64,000 nt of DNA from Tubiluchus corallicola (Eukaryota > Priapulida > Priapulimorpha > Priapulimorphida > Tubiluchidae). The stretch spans positions 204,147-268,146 of the forward strand of contig JAQGDQ010000327.1 of assembly GCA_030141605.1 (NCBI GenBank), read 5' to 3'. A program made the translations under genes and the position numbers. This document shows positions 45,900-57,364 of this stretch, piece after piece; within the stretch, counting starts at the first letter, position 1; every line of letters begins with the position of its first letter. The notes beneath the pieces are model-generated. The model was not told the DNA's origin and ran no database searches. It worked only from the letters and a program-made list of their open reading frames with translations.

Positions 45900-48268
45900 A
45901 TCTTTACGATCGGGCGTAGCGGGTGGCAACGGGTCCGTAGCAAGGCTATGCCGTCTGGGGTTTTCTACTTCTTGAGGTCCAACCATGGCGGACAGGCTTG
46001 CTGCCGACGGTGAACGGCCGTGTCCCGGCTAAGTGAGGGAGCTCTGGTAACCCTGTGGGCGTGGTGGTCTCATCCCCGAAGAGACAGCCCCTCCGGACTT
46101 ACCGGCCAGTGGCATGCTAACAACTCGCCCTGGTGCTATATCTTGTTGTTTTCGAAACCAGTATAAGTACAAACCCGACCGGATTCTCAGGATTTGACCC
46201 TGGTATGATTACGGAAAATTCCCAACGATTGACGGAAAGGAGACACTTACTTACGGCAAAAACCAGTACTCGGATTGGCTCATGGAATGTACAGTCATTG
46301 AATGTGTTTGGCAGGCTGGAGGACCTAATATGTCAACTTGATGAATATAAGGTCGCTATCTGTTGCTTGAGTGAGGTACGGCGGCGGGAGTTTGGCAAGG
46401 AATGCATCGGTGATCACACCATCCTCTACTATGGATCGGACGTGCGGCACGCAGTGATACTCGCCGGAAGGAGAAGATCAAGCAACACACATCCGGGCCG
46501 GACGCTGTAGTTACGGGGCTTGCGAAGGCGGAATTGGAGCACTGGTGGAAGTCCAAGGCCAAGGAGCTAGAGTCAGCTAGCCTCAGAGGCGATATGAGGA
46601 AGATGTGTGGAGTACTTCGCCATGCGACCAAGAAATCGTCAGTTATTAGTGAGCGAATACAGGCTGCTGATGGACAGCTCATAGATAACTTGCTGGCCCG
46701 GTCGCGAGAATACTACTCGGAGCTGCTGAATCATGCGCCACCAGCTGAACTAGATCATGAGCTAGACGGTCTTGTGCTGAATGCTACCACCTCACAGCTG
46801 ATTTCTAGTGGTTCCATCACTGTCCACGAGATCCGCAGAGCAGACCACTGCCTAAGGAGTGGGTGGAGTCGCTTCTGATTCCTCTATTCAAGAAAGCTGA
46901 TAAGATGATGTGTAAGAACTAAAGAAGGGATATCTCTAATATCTATAGTCGGCAAACTGTACGCCACCATTCTCCTCCGGCGGCTCAAGCGTCATCGGGA
47001 ATCGACCACACAGTAGGAGTAGGCCGGTTTCCGCGAGGGCCGAGGCTGCCGAGATCAAATCTTCACACTTCGTCGCATCGTTGAGCAGCACTTGCAATTC
47101 CAACAACCTTTTGTGGCATGTTTCGTTGACTTCTCAGCAGCCTTCGATTCAGTTGACCGAGAGCGTCTGTGGAAGTTGCTTGCGCTAGACGGTGTCTCTG
47201 TTTCGATATTAGGTCCATCTATGCCGGCAGCAACAGCAGAGTCCGGGTGTACGGCCACCTCGGCAAGCCATTTGATGTAATCACAGGTGTCCGCCAAGGA
47301 TGCCCATTGTTCGCCATGCTCTTCAACTTCGTCATCGATCGAATTATGCACATGAGCTTCGCCGGGCTCGGTCACGAAGGTATCCAGGTGTCAGTCGGAC
47401 AGTCCCTTGCAGACGTGGACTTCGCAGATGACCTAGCATTGTTAGCAGACAACTCTGAAATCATGAATAAGTTCTTGGATATCCTTTCAAAGAATGCAGC
47501 ACTTTACGGCCTAATAATTAATGTCGAGAAAACAAAGGCGATGTACATCGGAGCAATGATGTCATACAGCTCCACGGGCACACCATCGAGCTGGTCGAAT
47601 CCTTTGCTTACCTGGACAGGCAAATCTTGAACGATGGTTCTTGCTCGATGGAGATTCATCGGCGGATCGGTTTTGCCTGCAATACTTTTTGGGACCTTGA
47701 CAAGTTTCTTTGGCAGCAACCCGCAATATCCATTGAGACTAAACTCCGCGTGTTCAAAGCCAGCATTCTATCCACGCTGATGTATGGCAGCGAAACCTGG
47801 ACTAGCCCAACAAAGGACGAAAGACGTCTTAACTCATTCGAAACCAAATTACTAAGGCGCGTTTTCGGCATTAGCTATTCAGATCACATTACGAACGCCG
47901 AGGTCTACAGACGTGCGGGTCTCATCGGCTCATTCGCAGAACGCATCAAACGTCGCCGTCTGGATTATCTGGAGCACGTCGCTCGTATGGCCAACTCCCG
48001 CCTACCGTTCACCTCCATGTTCGAGCCGACGCCGGCGGCAACAACACGCCGCTGCACGTGGAAGTGCTGCAGAGGAGGTCAACAAAAGCATTTCTGGCAT
48101 CAAATCAAGCACAATATTGTGTCTCCTCTTGGGCTGGACCACTACCACCAAGTTTCCGATGATCACACAGAGCTGTTGTCGTACTGCGAGGATAGGAAGC
48201 AGTGGTGTGCGATGGTTCAGGATGCTACCTATGCTGGCCTGCCTCCACCTGGTGGGGGCAGCAAGTAA
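45900..48268 (+). mobile_element. LINE-5: GC-rich LINE with internal endonuclease deletion
   Basis: A GC-rich 5' leader (45900-46130) precedes 46133-46510, which encodes the first third of an AP endonuclease (RIGSWNVQSLNVFGRLEDL ... ICCLSEVRRREFG ... HTILYYGSD). The second half of the endonuclease is missing: the sequence passes straight to the linker ELEHWWKSKAKELE at 46534. The RT follows with small frameshifts: LISIVGKLYATILLRRL, GFREGRGCRDQIFTLRR, VACFVDFSAAFDSVDR, GVRQGCPLFAMLF and VDFADDLALLADN, then TLMYGSETWTSP and the C-terminal RRRLDYLEHVARM. The catalytic FADD box is intact. The stop is at 48268. The relatively long open frames and GC bias suggest a young insertion. Orientation is opposite to the zinc transporter gene. 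Confidence 0.85.
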
Positions 48269-48289
48269 GCAAGTGCGCTGCAAATTACT

Positions 48290-50440
48290 CTTCAACAGTA
48301 AGTGTTAGCTGACACTCTTTTCTTTATTCACTGCGTGCGATATCAAGAGCTCGTATAGGCGTTCACTGTAGACAGTAACTCGAAACAACTATCGGACAGT
48401 TTGCAGTAACTTGCTGACAGTAACTTGCAAATCAATTTAACAGTTCAGAGAAAAAACTCGCGACAGAAAACTCACTAGTCTGAATGAGTCGTTGTATGCA
48501 TTTCATATAAAAAATATAAAATATATAAAATGTATAAAATATCTAGCAAAAGTTCCATTCTACAGAAATTGTTCATTTTTACTCATTGTCAAAGTATATT
48601 TACACATCATAAATAAATCCTAGCTACTAAACAAAAAGTCTAGACAAAGTATGGAATTTCACACTTTTCCCAAAATGCACAGGCATTATATGAAATCCCT
48701 AGAAATTTTATAAAATGCCTGAATTTTATACATTGCCTGTAACACATATACAATTACAGCACTGCCATGTTATTTCGCATTGATATGACTTATATACCGA
48801 TGGTGCATCCCATTCTTCGAGTTATCATACAGAAAGCACAATGGTGGCTGTTGTGCCGTGTTTGTCTACTATCACTTTTTTCGAATGATTTTTTTTCTAA
48901 GCAATATAGGGAATATTTAGTTTGTTTAATGTAATTTTCACCAAAATTTAAGTGACAATTGTTAAAAAAGTAATTTCAGTATACTAAACGTTTAGGAAAA
49001 AATATGAATATTCGTTGCATCCTTAGCTTTGAATAAAATGGGATACTGATTCTCATTTTCTCTAAAGCACATAATGAATTAGAACTTTCAACTAAAAATC
49101 CAAACAAACTGTCAATGATAATTCCTGTAGAGTTCATAAAATTCAATGCACTTTAAAAATTTAGCCATGGCAGTCACCTTTGGAAGCTTCTTGGCAGTCA
49201 CCTTTGGAAGCTTCTTCACCACAATGAACTGCTTAGAGATTTCACTGGTTGTTGACTAATTTAGCTGCAAAATAAACAACATTCGTATAAGAAATGAATT
49301 GTCCATAGCTAAAGGCACATTCCGTATAGAAAGCTTTCTTGCCAAATAATTCACAAGTGTGTTCAGACCAGACAGCAAATATTGTTGCAAGTTACAGAAG
49401 TTTCGAGAGTAACTCTCCGAGGTGCACAAACTAGAGAATAACTCACAGGAAATCAAACTGCAACAACTGTCGGAGAGTTTTCAATAACTTTCCAACAGTA
49501 GCCATTTATCTGGAATATTTTTGGCTTCTTTTAGCCTTTGTTCTGCATTGCTTGTATTAGTGTGCAAAATTATTTTACTCGATTCTTCTGGGTGATTATC
49601 TTTATCTGTTCATGCCCAACTGTTACCCCATATGGTAGAACAATATATTAAGTGTGCAAGATGGTAGTATTATAAGGCAAATTTGCTATTGACACACTTA
49701 TAAATGGTAGTGTTTTTTAGAGACCGCCGCTTTCTGAGCTATTTTGCCTTTTTATTTTGGAAAATGATCGTGTCACATGAGGTGTTTATCTATTATGACA
49801 CCAAGGTATTATTCTTGGTCGACTTCTTGTTCTATTCACCAAAATTTAACATGAGTACAAATATTGCAATAATTTAGCTAGTATTATCTATGTTCATTGT
49901 TTGTTTGGTGTGCTTTAAAATGTGTAAAAATGACCAGTAAAATCAAATAGTGAGACATAAAATGATGTGTGGTTATTAATAACAAGTTCAGCAGCAATTG
50001 TACGCATTTTAACTGTATCTCTTGCAATATCCACCATTATGCATGGACATGATCAGCTGCAATGTTCATTCATCTGCTAAATTAAGTGAGTTATACTATA
50101 CTTGTTTCCAGTTTTAATTGCACAATCATACAGATGTTTTACAAGTTCGGCAGTCACCAATCAGGCGCTGGGCGAGAATTCCCCCCCCCCCAAAGTTCAA
50201 CTTACCAAGCTGAGTAATTTGAGCTCCAGATCACAGAATCACGTAACACTGCTAATGAGCGTCTCGCACCCAAGTGAACCGGTGTCCAAGAGTCTTCTTT
50301 ACGTATTCTAGTTACGATCTAATTATAACAGGTTGACGATCATGAGAGAATGACCAAGATCATTAATGTTCTAAGCCTAAGGTCTACATTTAGTTAACTT
50401 CAGTAAAGCAATCTATAGTTAAACAACAACAACAATAATA
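48290..50440. other. No gene seen; small tandem repeat and repeat-like patches
   Basis: The part next to LINE-5 (48300-48480) contains repeated cagtaacttgc words that also occur, altered, at 49390-49505. A perfect 24-bp duplication lies at 49168-49215. A C11 run lies at 50186-50196. Short TAA/CAA repeats at 50424-50450 probably form the 3' tail of the minus-strand LINE fragment at 50.8 kb. Confidence 0.5.
49168..49215. repeat. 24-bp tandem repeat, two perfect copies
   Basis: tggcagtcacctttggaagc + ttct occurs at 49168 and again at 49192. Confidence 0.95.
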
Positions 50441-50811
50441 ATAATAATAAAATATACACTGATTTTTTGCGCAAAAATGCTCCGGTTAACTGACAAAGTA
50501 AAATGTGTCAAAGATCAGTTTTGTGAATTATACTGTGCCTTCTATAATAATGCACTGTGCACCCGATTTGTTTATTGTCGATTTACCTGCGTTTCTATGA
50601 GAGCTTACGCTGTGGGATATAGTGCGAGAATTAGCAATTCACTCGTTACGGAATGAACGAGCAGCGGATAGGAGAGTCTGCCATCAACAGGTTGGGTGCG
50701 CCATGGTTTAGATTATAAGCACGCAAACGACTAATGAACAAATAAAATGATTAGTCCGACAGTTACTGTTCTGGTAGCCAATTAGGTGGCACAATACTCG
50801 CGGATTAATAA

Positions 50812-51240
50812 TTATTGCCGAACTGCGTTCATAGCTCTGATTTCCCAATTAAACACCGCCCGATTTGAAGCGTGAACTGTTTCACTATTAAGTGAATTCC
50901 AAGGGACCACAATACGAGAAGAGAAGAAATGAGTTCTGATATTAGTGCGAGAGTACTGTACAAATAATTTAGAATTGTGTCCACGTAAATCACGTAGTGG
51001 TCTAGAAAAAATTTTTTCACTACGCAAAATAGAACTACCACTAATGACTTTATAACAGCTAATAAGAGCTATTAAATCGCGGCGTTGTTCAAGAGAAGAT
51101 ACAGAGCCGGGTTGAACAGAACATCTTCAGTGAGTTTTATCTAAAGCATTTTTAAGAGTAACATACTGTGGTGACCAAGCAATGCACGCATATTTCAGTA
51201 TTGGCCTAACTACAGCTTTATAAAGGTATACTTTCCTTTC
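50812..51240 (-). mobile_element. CR1/L2-like LINE ORF2 C-terminal fragment
   Basis: On the minus strand: VYLYKAVVRPILKYACIAW, SSLEQRRDLIALISCY, PLRDLRGHNSKLFV, NIRTHFFSSRIVVPWNSL. This chain (RPILEYA-like, then RRDL, then TNIR..FFS.R...PWNSL) is the standard C-terminal end of CR1/L2-like and jockey-like ORF2. The RT catalytic core is not present. Repetitive caa/taa at 50424-50450 may be the 3' tail. Confidence 0.75.
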
Positions 51241-51294
51241 TGTGTGTTAGAAAATAAAGAAACCGAAGGCATAGAGTAGTTTTAAATGGTGTAA

Positions 51295-51440
51295 TACCTT
51301 CCCGGAGAAATGTATCCAGTGGAATTCCTCAAGGGACTTTGTCGGGACCTTATTGTTTTCTTATTTTTATCAATGATGTTACCGAGTGTGTATCCCCTGA
51401 CACACGTATACGACTGTTTGTTTATGATATAAAACCTGTT
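51295..51440 (+). mobile_element. LINE RT fragment
   Basis: The plus strand reads SSGIPQGTLSGPYCFLIFINDV and then RIRLFVYDI, corresponding to the GVPQGTVLGPLLF and FADD boxes. The catalytic box is mutated to VYDI. It is a short remnant, about 50 residues, on the strand opposite to its two neighbours. Confidence 0.7.
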
Positions 51441-51479
51441 GTATTAGGCACGTCATTTTTTTAACATTCTTTCTCTTAA

Positions 51480-51660
51480 ATCCTAGGCGTACTGCACTGT
51501 ATGTCTGTGGCTCAGGCCACATGTGCATCAAAAGCTGTTTATATTTTAAATGTATTTATGTTATCGCAGATTCTAATATGTAGTGGAAGGCTATTCCAAA
51601 CAGTTGGAGCGGCATGGGAAAGGGATACGCGCACCTGAGGTTTTTAAGTGGTGCTGAAAT
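51480..51660 (-). mobile_element. LINE ORF2 C-terminal remnant
   Basis: On the minus strand: RVSLSHAAPTVWNSLPLHIRICDNINTFK, then a stop and TAFDAHVA. APTVWNSLP...FK..LK is the terminal signature of CR1/L2-like ORF2 proteins. Only the last 50 or so residues survive. Confidence 0.65.
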
Positions 51661-51664
51661 CTAG

Positions 51665-52600
51665 TTTTTTTTGCTGGATTAATGATGTGTTTAACTGTCA
51701 TTAGGTCGGATTTCTTTGATTTTAGAATTTTGTTTGGGGCCGACTAAATGAAGCACAGCGGGATGAAACGGAAACATGGCAGAATATAGCATGTGCGATC
51801 TTAAATCAAATTAGTTCGGCAGGCTATTGGGGTACTATCATGATATTAGCCTTTGGCCCGTGAGACAGATATTAATATTATTAATGCAATGGATCTCTGA
51901 GGAAGAAATAGTTGCAAAACCGCGTGTTTAGACGACATCAACCTTTACTCCGTCAAACTCTGGTAATAGTTATTTTACCGCTCTTCTTATAATGGTAGTA
52001 CAATTGTTCAATTAATTGCCCACGGGAGCTTTGGCTGGGTCGGAATGGCTATGACAAATACAAGAATGACCTCAGATTGCGAAATACGCGTTGTCTGATC
52101 TCCCTAGTTTACTAGCTGGGCTACGTAATAAGCCGCTTCAGTGTTAATATGGTCTGTGTCAGATTCGTGCAACAGATAGCGTGTTTACAGGTTTGCAAAA
52201 CTTTGAAGTATTTTCCGTTGGTACAAATCAATGTAAGCGCTACACTAACAATGGTATATACGGTTTATTAATTTAACAGCTTTTGATCGAGCCTGGGAGC
52301 CGTCGAGGGGTCGAGGAACGCGAAGACGGCCGAGCAGTCAACCTTCGTATGTTATCAATTTGCAAACCGAGATATTTTATACTACTATTTTGTGTTAAGG
52401 TTATGTCGCCAATTTTGAGTCCCAATGTGGAAGAGTCCTGTTGTGAAAAGTTCCTGCTAATTAACTAGTATTAATTGGTATTCCAACCTGAGCGGACGTG
52501 TTTATACGCTGCTACGCTGGTAACGCTCACCTGTAACATGTTTTAAAATTTCGAAATCTTGTGAAGGCCGACTGATTTGCCGATAAAAATGTTGAAAATA
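51665..52600. other. No gene seen
   Basis: Mixed non-coding sequence leading up to the ORF1 gene; it probably includes the 5' UTR of that LINE (from about 52500). Open frames of 60-70 codons show no motif. Confidence 0.45.
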
Positions 52601-52669
52601 TAAGTTAAAATTTTTATAATGCTGCAGTTTTGATACTTGCCGTTATATGAGCAGAAAGTTAATTGTGAT

Positions 52670-53584
52670 ATGCAAACAAGATCAATGACTAAATCTAAAA
52701 CGGAAGTGAAAAGCAAAAAACAACCTGTATACAAGCCGACAAACAAAGAAAGCACTTCAGCAGCGATGGAAAATAACGATGTGACTTCAGGAATGTTTTG
52801 TTCGTTTTTGTCAGAGGAAAACGAAGGGACGACTACAACCCAAACCGAGGATGACGCTGTAGCTCAAGGTAAATCAAATCGTTCAGATGATAAACTTTTA
52901 GCTGCCATTCTTCAAAGTAAAGCCGAAATGAATGAACAATTTGCAAAAATTTCTGCTGAGTTAATAGAAGTTAAAACGAGACAAAAATCTCTAGAAACCA
53001 AGTACGATAAATTGTATTCTAAACTAGAGAATAAGGCAGTCAGGATTGATAATGCAGAAAAAATCAATAAAGAACTTGAGGCTAACCTTAATGATGCTCG
53101 TAGACAAATAGCCGTTTATAAATCCGAAATTGATAACTTGGAACAATACGTACGCAGGGACTGTCTGTTATTTTACGGCCTCCCAGAACAAAAAGAGGAG
53201 AACATTTATAGCATCATCAGCCGTATAATTACGAGCATGGGCTTGCAGATAAATGATATGGATATTAGTGCAGTACACCGCATACCGTCAGAAAAAGGGG
53301 TGCCGCCGATTATAGTGAAATTTACAAGAAGGTCAGTCAGGGATAACATATATAAGCAAAGGAAAAACCGTCCAAGACTTGGTGATATAGGGTTTTCGTC
53401 CAACAATCGTGTCCAGATAGGGGAATGTCTCACTCCGGCCAGGAAGGCATTGTTCAAAAAGTGTGTTGATTACAAAAAACAACGAGGCTATAAATTTGTA
53501 TGGACAAATCAAGGAAGAATCTTTATGAGAGCTAATGAAAAAATGGAATCCTTCGAAATAAAATGTGAAGAGGACTTAACCTAA
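52670..53584 (+). CDS. LINE ORF1 protein, intact, 304 residues
   Basis: The start chosen is ATG at 52670 (MQTRSMTKSKTEVKSKK). A basic/Ser-Thr leader is followed by a coiled coil from about residue 85 to 175 (SKAEMNEQFAKISAEL ... NKELEANLNDARRQ), then YVRRDCLLFYGLPE, an RRM-like domain (VHRIPSEKGVPPIIVKFTRR), and a C-terminal domain ending MESFEIKCEEDLT. This is the ORF1 layout of CR1/L2- and L1-like elements; the protein trimerises and binds the element RNA. Decayed relatives in the window are at 17734-18590 and 4473-4790 (both minus). It is the only undamaged LINE ORF1 here, so it may be recent. The only ORF2 material downstream is a PHD-like fragment at 54.8 kb. Confidence 0.88.
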   Translation: MQTRSMTKSKTEVKSKKQPVYKPTNKESTSAAMENNDVTSGMFCSFLSEENEGTTTTQTEDDAVAQGKSNRSDDKLLAAILQSKAEMNEQFAKISAELIEVKTRQKSLETKYDKLYSKLENKAVRIDNAEKINKELEANLNDARRQIAVYKSEIDNLEQYVRRDCLLFYGLPEQKEENIYSIISRIITSMGLQINDMDISAVHRIPSEKGVPPIIVKFTRRSVRDNIYKQRKNRPRLGDIGFSSNNRVQIGECLTPARKALFKKCVDYKKQRGYKFVWTNQGRIFMRANEKMESFEIKCEEDLT

Positions 53585-53589
53585 TTTGA

Positions 53590-54810
53590 ACTGTTGCAGA
53601 TTCTGATTATACTTATGTTCGTCTTTAACGCTAATCAAGTAAACAGGTATCTTTCTTATTTTAAGTTTCTTTGCCGTTTGTCAGATTGCCCGTTCGCCTA
53701 ATACAGTTCACGTGTGTACTAATTGTGTGTGCATGCCTGCGGGTGTATGTTATGTATTATTCATAATTGCAAGTTTATTTTGTATAAGTGAGCGAAAAAT
53801 AGCTCACATTTTTTTTGTATGGTAACTAGAAACATTTATCGGTACAGTCGTAATGCCTATGCAGGTTGGTACTGTAAGTGATTACAAAACTATGGATACC
53901 ACCGAGTAATAATTACAAACAGCTTAGTGTGGTTCAATGAAACCAGTTTTTTTGTCCGTATGTTAATTGATAACCTTGACTACATGGGTAAATGGTCCAA
54001 TGAATAAGCGATTCGTAAATGGTTGAGGACGAGATTTTGTCACGTATCAAGTATTTAATATATTAACCTGTTTACAGAAACTGATTACAGATTACCTTGA
54101 AGTGAAAACTTTAACGTACCTGGGTATAATCTATCACATTCACAGGTATGCTGCCTTGATTGCGAAATTGTGTTTTACCAATGAAGACAACAAGGGATGT
54201 TTTTGCATAGACCTATATATTCATTATCAATATAATAAATAATAATGAACAAGCACTGTTAGACACTAAATGAAACGTGAGCGTGTAATATTTTTAATAC
54301 AGAAGTGACTCTATTTTTTTGTATGGCGAGACAGCTTAACGTAAATTTATGCCTAAATTCATGCTTAACTCCATATTAAATTTAACCCTTTTTAGAAAGA
54401 TATGCATAAATATTAGTTACTTTGTTTCAATTTTCACTTATTAGCAACATGGATATGTAATTAAACTGTATTAATGCTACGTATCGCGATTAGTTAATAT
54501 CTGGCAAGTTATTTTCTGTCTATATATCATTAACAGTCAAATTTAAGTGGAACCATATTTCTAAATATGAGACTATTTTTGTGTACTTTAATGTATAATC
54601 AAAGAATTCGTACTACATCAATAATCCAAAATACATGTGCAAATTATATGCTCCAGGATATATTAATTTGATAATTTGAAGCAATTATTTCATTTATCTT
54701 TTTTTAAATCAAAGTGAAGATATAGGCAAATAAGTCGGCCCTAATTACTACCTTAGTCTTTTTGCATTTTTTTCTTTTTTAGCAATTACTCACCCTCTTT
54801 ACCTACATCA
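53590..54810. other. Spacer between LINE ORF1 and the PHD-like ORF2 start
   Basis: About 1.2 kb, AT-rich, no coding words. In the related LINE-2 (minus, 17.7 kb) ORF1 and ORF2 are only 57 bases apart, so this gap probably contains an insertion or joins two copies. Confidence 0.5.
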
Positions 54811-54815
54811 TTCAT

Positions 54816-54983
54816 ATGATAACATTCTCATGTCCCGCTTGCGAGAAACCTGTTAAACATAACCAAAAGGCTCTAGGATGTGACAACTGTTATAGGTGGA
54901 TTCACCTAAGATGCTCACCGTTATCTGTTGACGATTATAATGACCTGGCTACAGATGATAATGAATGGTTTTGCCATCTTTAA
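54816..54983 (+). pseudogene. PHD-type finger: start of a truncated LINE ORF2
   Basis: ATG at 54816 gives a 55-residue frame: CPACEKPVKHNQKALGCDNC, then WIHLRC, then EWFCHL and a stop. Spacing C-x2-C, C-x2-C, H-x2-C and W-x-C matches a PHD finger lacking only its last cysteine. The same finger opens ORF2 of LINE-2 (CDVCNMWVHLKC). The stop falls just where the final cysteine should be, and a fold-back sequence begins a few bases later. No endonuclease or RT follows. Confidence 0.7.
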
Positions 54984-54989
54984 AAAGAC

Positions 54990-55120
54990 CTTTTTAAAAA
55001 CCCTGATGTATAATGTAGAATATAAAAGCTGATTATGACACATAACATTTATCATTTACTGTTGTATGTCATAATCAAGTTTTATATTCCAAATGATACA
55101 TTACAGTTTTTTAAAAATGT
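54990..55120. repeat. Imperfect fold-back (inverted repeat) element
   Basis: The arm 54990-55043 (tttttaaaaaccctgatgta, gaatataaaa, gattatgaca) matches 55065-55120 in reverse complement (tgtcataatca, ttttatattc, tacattacag, ttttttaaaaa) with scattered differences; the loop is about 20 bases. It may be a small MITE. Confidence 0.75.
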
Positions 55121-55264
55121 CTACATCTAAGAATGACTCCTGTAGGGGAGTCAAAATATCATGACTGAAAATTTTTAAATTATCTCTATATCTGTTCATT
55201 TTTGCTCAGGTAAAACAGTTTTATAGAAAATGTATTCTAAATATAAATCAAACAGTTTTTCCTG

Positions 55265-55516
55265 CTATATAATTTGTGGAAAATAAACCCACGTTGTAGT
55301 TGGTTTCACGTCTACCGTTGGTTTTTCTCCTGAAGAAATTACACTAACTCCAGGCATTCTTTTTGGTTCTTCTAGTTTTTTCACTCCCGTGCGTTTCGTA
55401 TAACAGCAGACCAGTACGAACGCAATGAGTCCAACGATCAATACCAAGCAGAGTAATACAATGGTTATGATCAGATTTTGGTTTGGTGATTCTCTCACAG
55501 GTTCTTGTATAACTGG
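55265..55516 (-). CDS. Terminal exon of an unknown single-pass membrane protein
   Basis: The exon begins at 55516 after ttccataattgcag (a good acceptor) in phase 0 and ends with a stop at 55265; 83 residues. A short stalk (PVIQEPVRESPNQN) leads into one hydrophobic span (LIITIVLLCLVLIVGLIAFV), then CCYTKRTGVKK, the positive-charged inside flank expected of a type I protein, then a 45-residue cytoplasmic tail rich in Pro, Ser, Thr and Val ending WVYFPQII. No domain in the tail is recognised. Earlier exons must lie further right, either within introns interrupted by the transposons at 56-62 kb or outside the window. It could be the tail of a receptor or adhesion protein; I do not assign one. 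Confidence 0.6.
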   Translation of the reverse strand, partial: PVIQEPVRESPNQNLIITIVLLCLVLIVGLIAFVLVCCYTKRTGVKKLEEPKRMPGVSVISSGEKPTVDVKPTTTWVYFPQII

Positions 55517-55529
55517 CTGCAATTATGGA

Positions 55530-56863
55530 AAGCATTTTGATAAAAATTTAGCATTTTTCAGACGACTGCAATGAAGTAATGCAAAGTTTTCACACTGACA
55601 AAGTAAACTAAATTCAATGTTTTTAACTAAATGATCAACTATGATTGTTCATCAAATTCTTACTAGCTATACGTTGTTAATGATTTTGTATTTTACCATA
55701 CATGGTAGTCAACCATCTGAATTTTTATACTTTACAAAATTCACTTGTAAAGATTCATCAAGGTGAGGTAAATAGCAAACTGATCACAATGTGTGCTTGG
55801 TAACTGAAGTTCAAGAATGCACAAGCTGATCATTAAATGGAAGAGTGACTGCCAGGCTCACTACTTGCTCTTGCTTTCGTTTACCACAATACTGATTCTG
55901 ACTGTCTACCTCATTGAGAATGGCTGCATTAACATACCATTGTGGTTAAAGCACCTCTGCTATTGTCTAGTCTTAACTAGGATAATGAACTAGATTCCCG
56001 TCTTGCTACAGCCATCCAAATTGAGTAGACCAGTGGGCCTGAATGCAAGAAACCAATTTGCAGTGTATTGATTTGTAAAACTTCGCACTTTATCAACCAC
56101 TCTTTTAGCTTATTTTATTATTTTTAATGCATTTTATACAGCAAAGTCCAACAAGCACCTAGAACTACAAATTATTCTGCGAAAATCTACCAAAGGCCCT
56201 GCAAAAAATTTTGCGTATAAATACACTTATAATCAAAAATATGCGAACATCCTACATAGTCCTCATTCATAACGCAAAGCGAGCAGCAGCTTTTACTGAA
56301 TTAAAGTTATAAACAGAGTACAATAGAATGACGTCAGAACAATGTAAGATGTCAGCAGTTTTCCAAGCGAGAATTGCCAAAAATGGAACCTCCAATCAAC
56401 TCGTCGTAGCTCCTTTTGGTAGAGGCGTCCCAAAACGTAGCCCACATTAGCTTGTAGCCCAGTTCCTCCTCTTTCTAAAGAGCTATGTATCTCCTTCTGA
56501 GAATCCCACCAGGCCCCGCTAGAATAATTTTTCTACAGGCTGGGTCCAGGAAAATGCTTGTAGCGGGTATTAGTGTCTCCCGCTAAATCTAAATATGACT
56601 TTTACACCCACCGTTGAATGGCTATCTTACCATTACTGACACCGCCACCAGCACATTCCCATTCTCTAGAAATAAGCCGTATAATTTTTGCAAAAAACGG
56701 GCAAAAAAATGGCCATTTTTGGAGGTTCTTCGCCCTTTGTTCTAACCAGTTAACCCCTTCAAAAAATAAGCCCCCAGGTGCAAACCTATGGGTGAGGACC
56801 TTTCATTTGACATATAGATCATCGAGAATGGTGCCGTCGTCGGAGCCATAACCTCTTCGGCTT

Positions 56864-56900
<37 letters not shown>

Positions 56901-56970
56901 GCATGTATATATAGATATATATGCTATATATTTACATTATATTAGATTATATTATTTAGATTATATATAT
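55530..56970. other. No gene seen; intron-like, with a (TA)n tract
   Basis: Probably intronic to the gene whose last exon is at 55265. It carries repeat-like sequence at 56390-56850 (words such as gggcaaaaaaatggccattt and catttgacatatagatcat) and a TA tract at 56866-56888 just left of the P-type transposon. Confidence 0.5.
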
Positions 56971-56974
56971 TATA

Positions 56975-57037
56975 CAAGGACTACTATACTACAGGACGTG
57001 CACGCTGAAATCTCTGATTCGGCTAGCGGAGGCGATC
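56975..57037 (+). repeat. Left terminal inverted repeat of the P-type element
   Basis: Starts CAAGGACTACTATACTACAG and includes gattcggctagcggaggcg. It pairs with 59683-59745 over 63 bases with four mismatches. Confidence 0.95.
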
Positions 57038-57364
57038 AATACTTGCATGAACGTAATCTATAAATAGTGCGCTTTAGAGAGTAGTGATCTTGGAAATTAA
57101 AGAATGGGTGGATCGGTAGATAGCGAGTATTATTTTTCATTTAATTGGTTCTTTACATTACGGGAGAAAAGTACCAATTGTTTATTTTATGTATCAAAGG
57201 AAATTAGTGTTCATTTTTACTTCTTAAATAGCGCACTACTTTAGGCGTAAGTGTGTTTTACCGGAAGTAGTGCTTTGTCATTGTTAATGTGTCTGCTTGT
57301 GTTTGTTTTTTTGTGGATTATTTTCAAAATTTCTGGTGGATTTTATACATCTGTGCTCAGCAGC

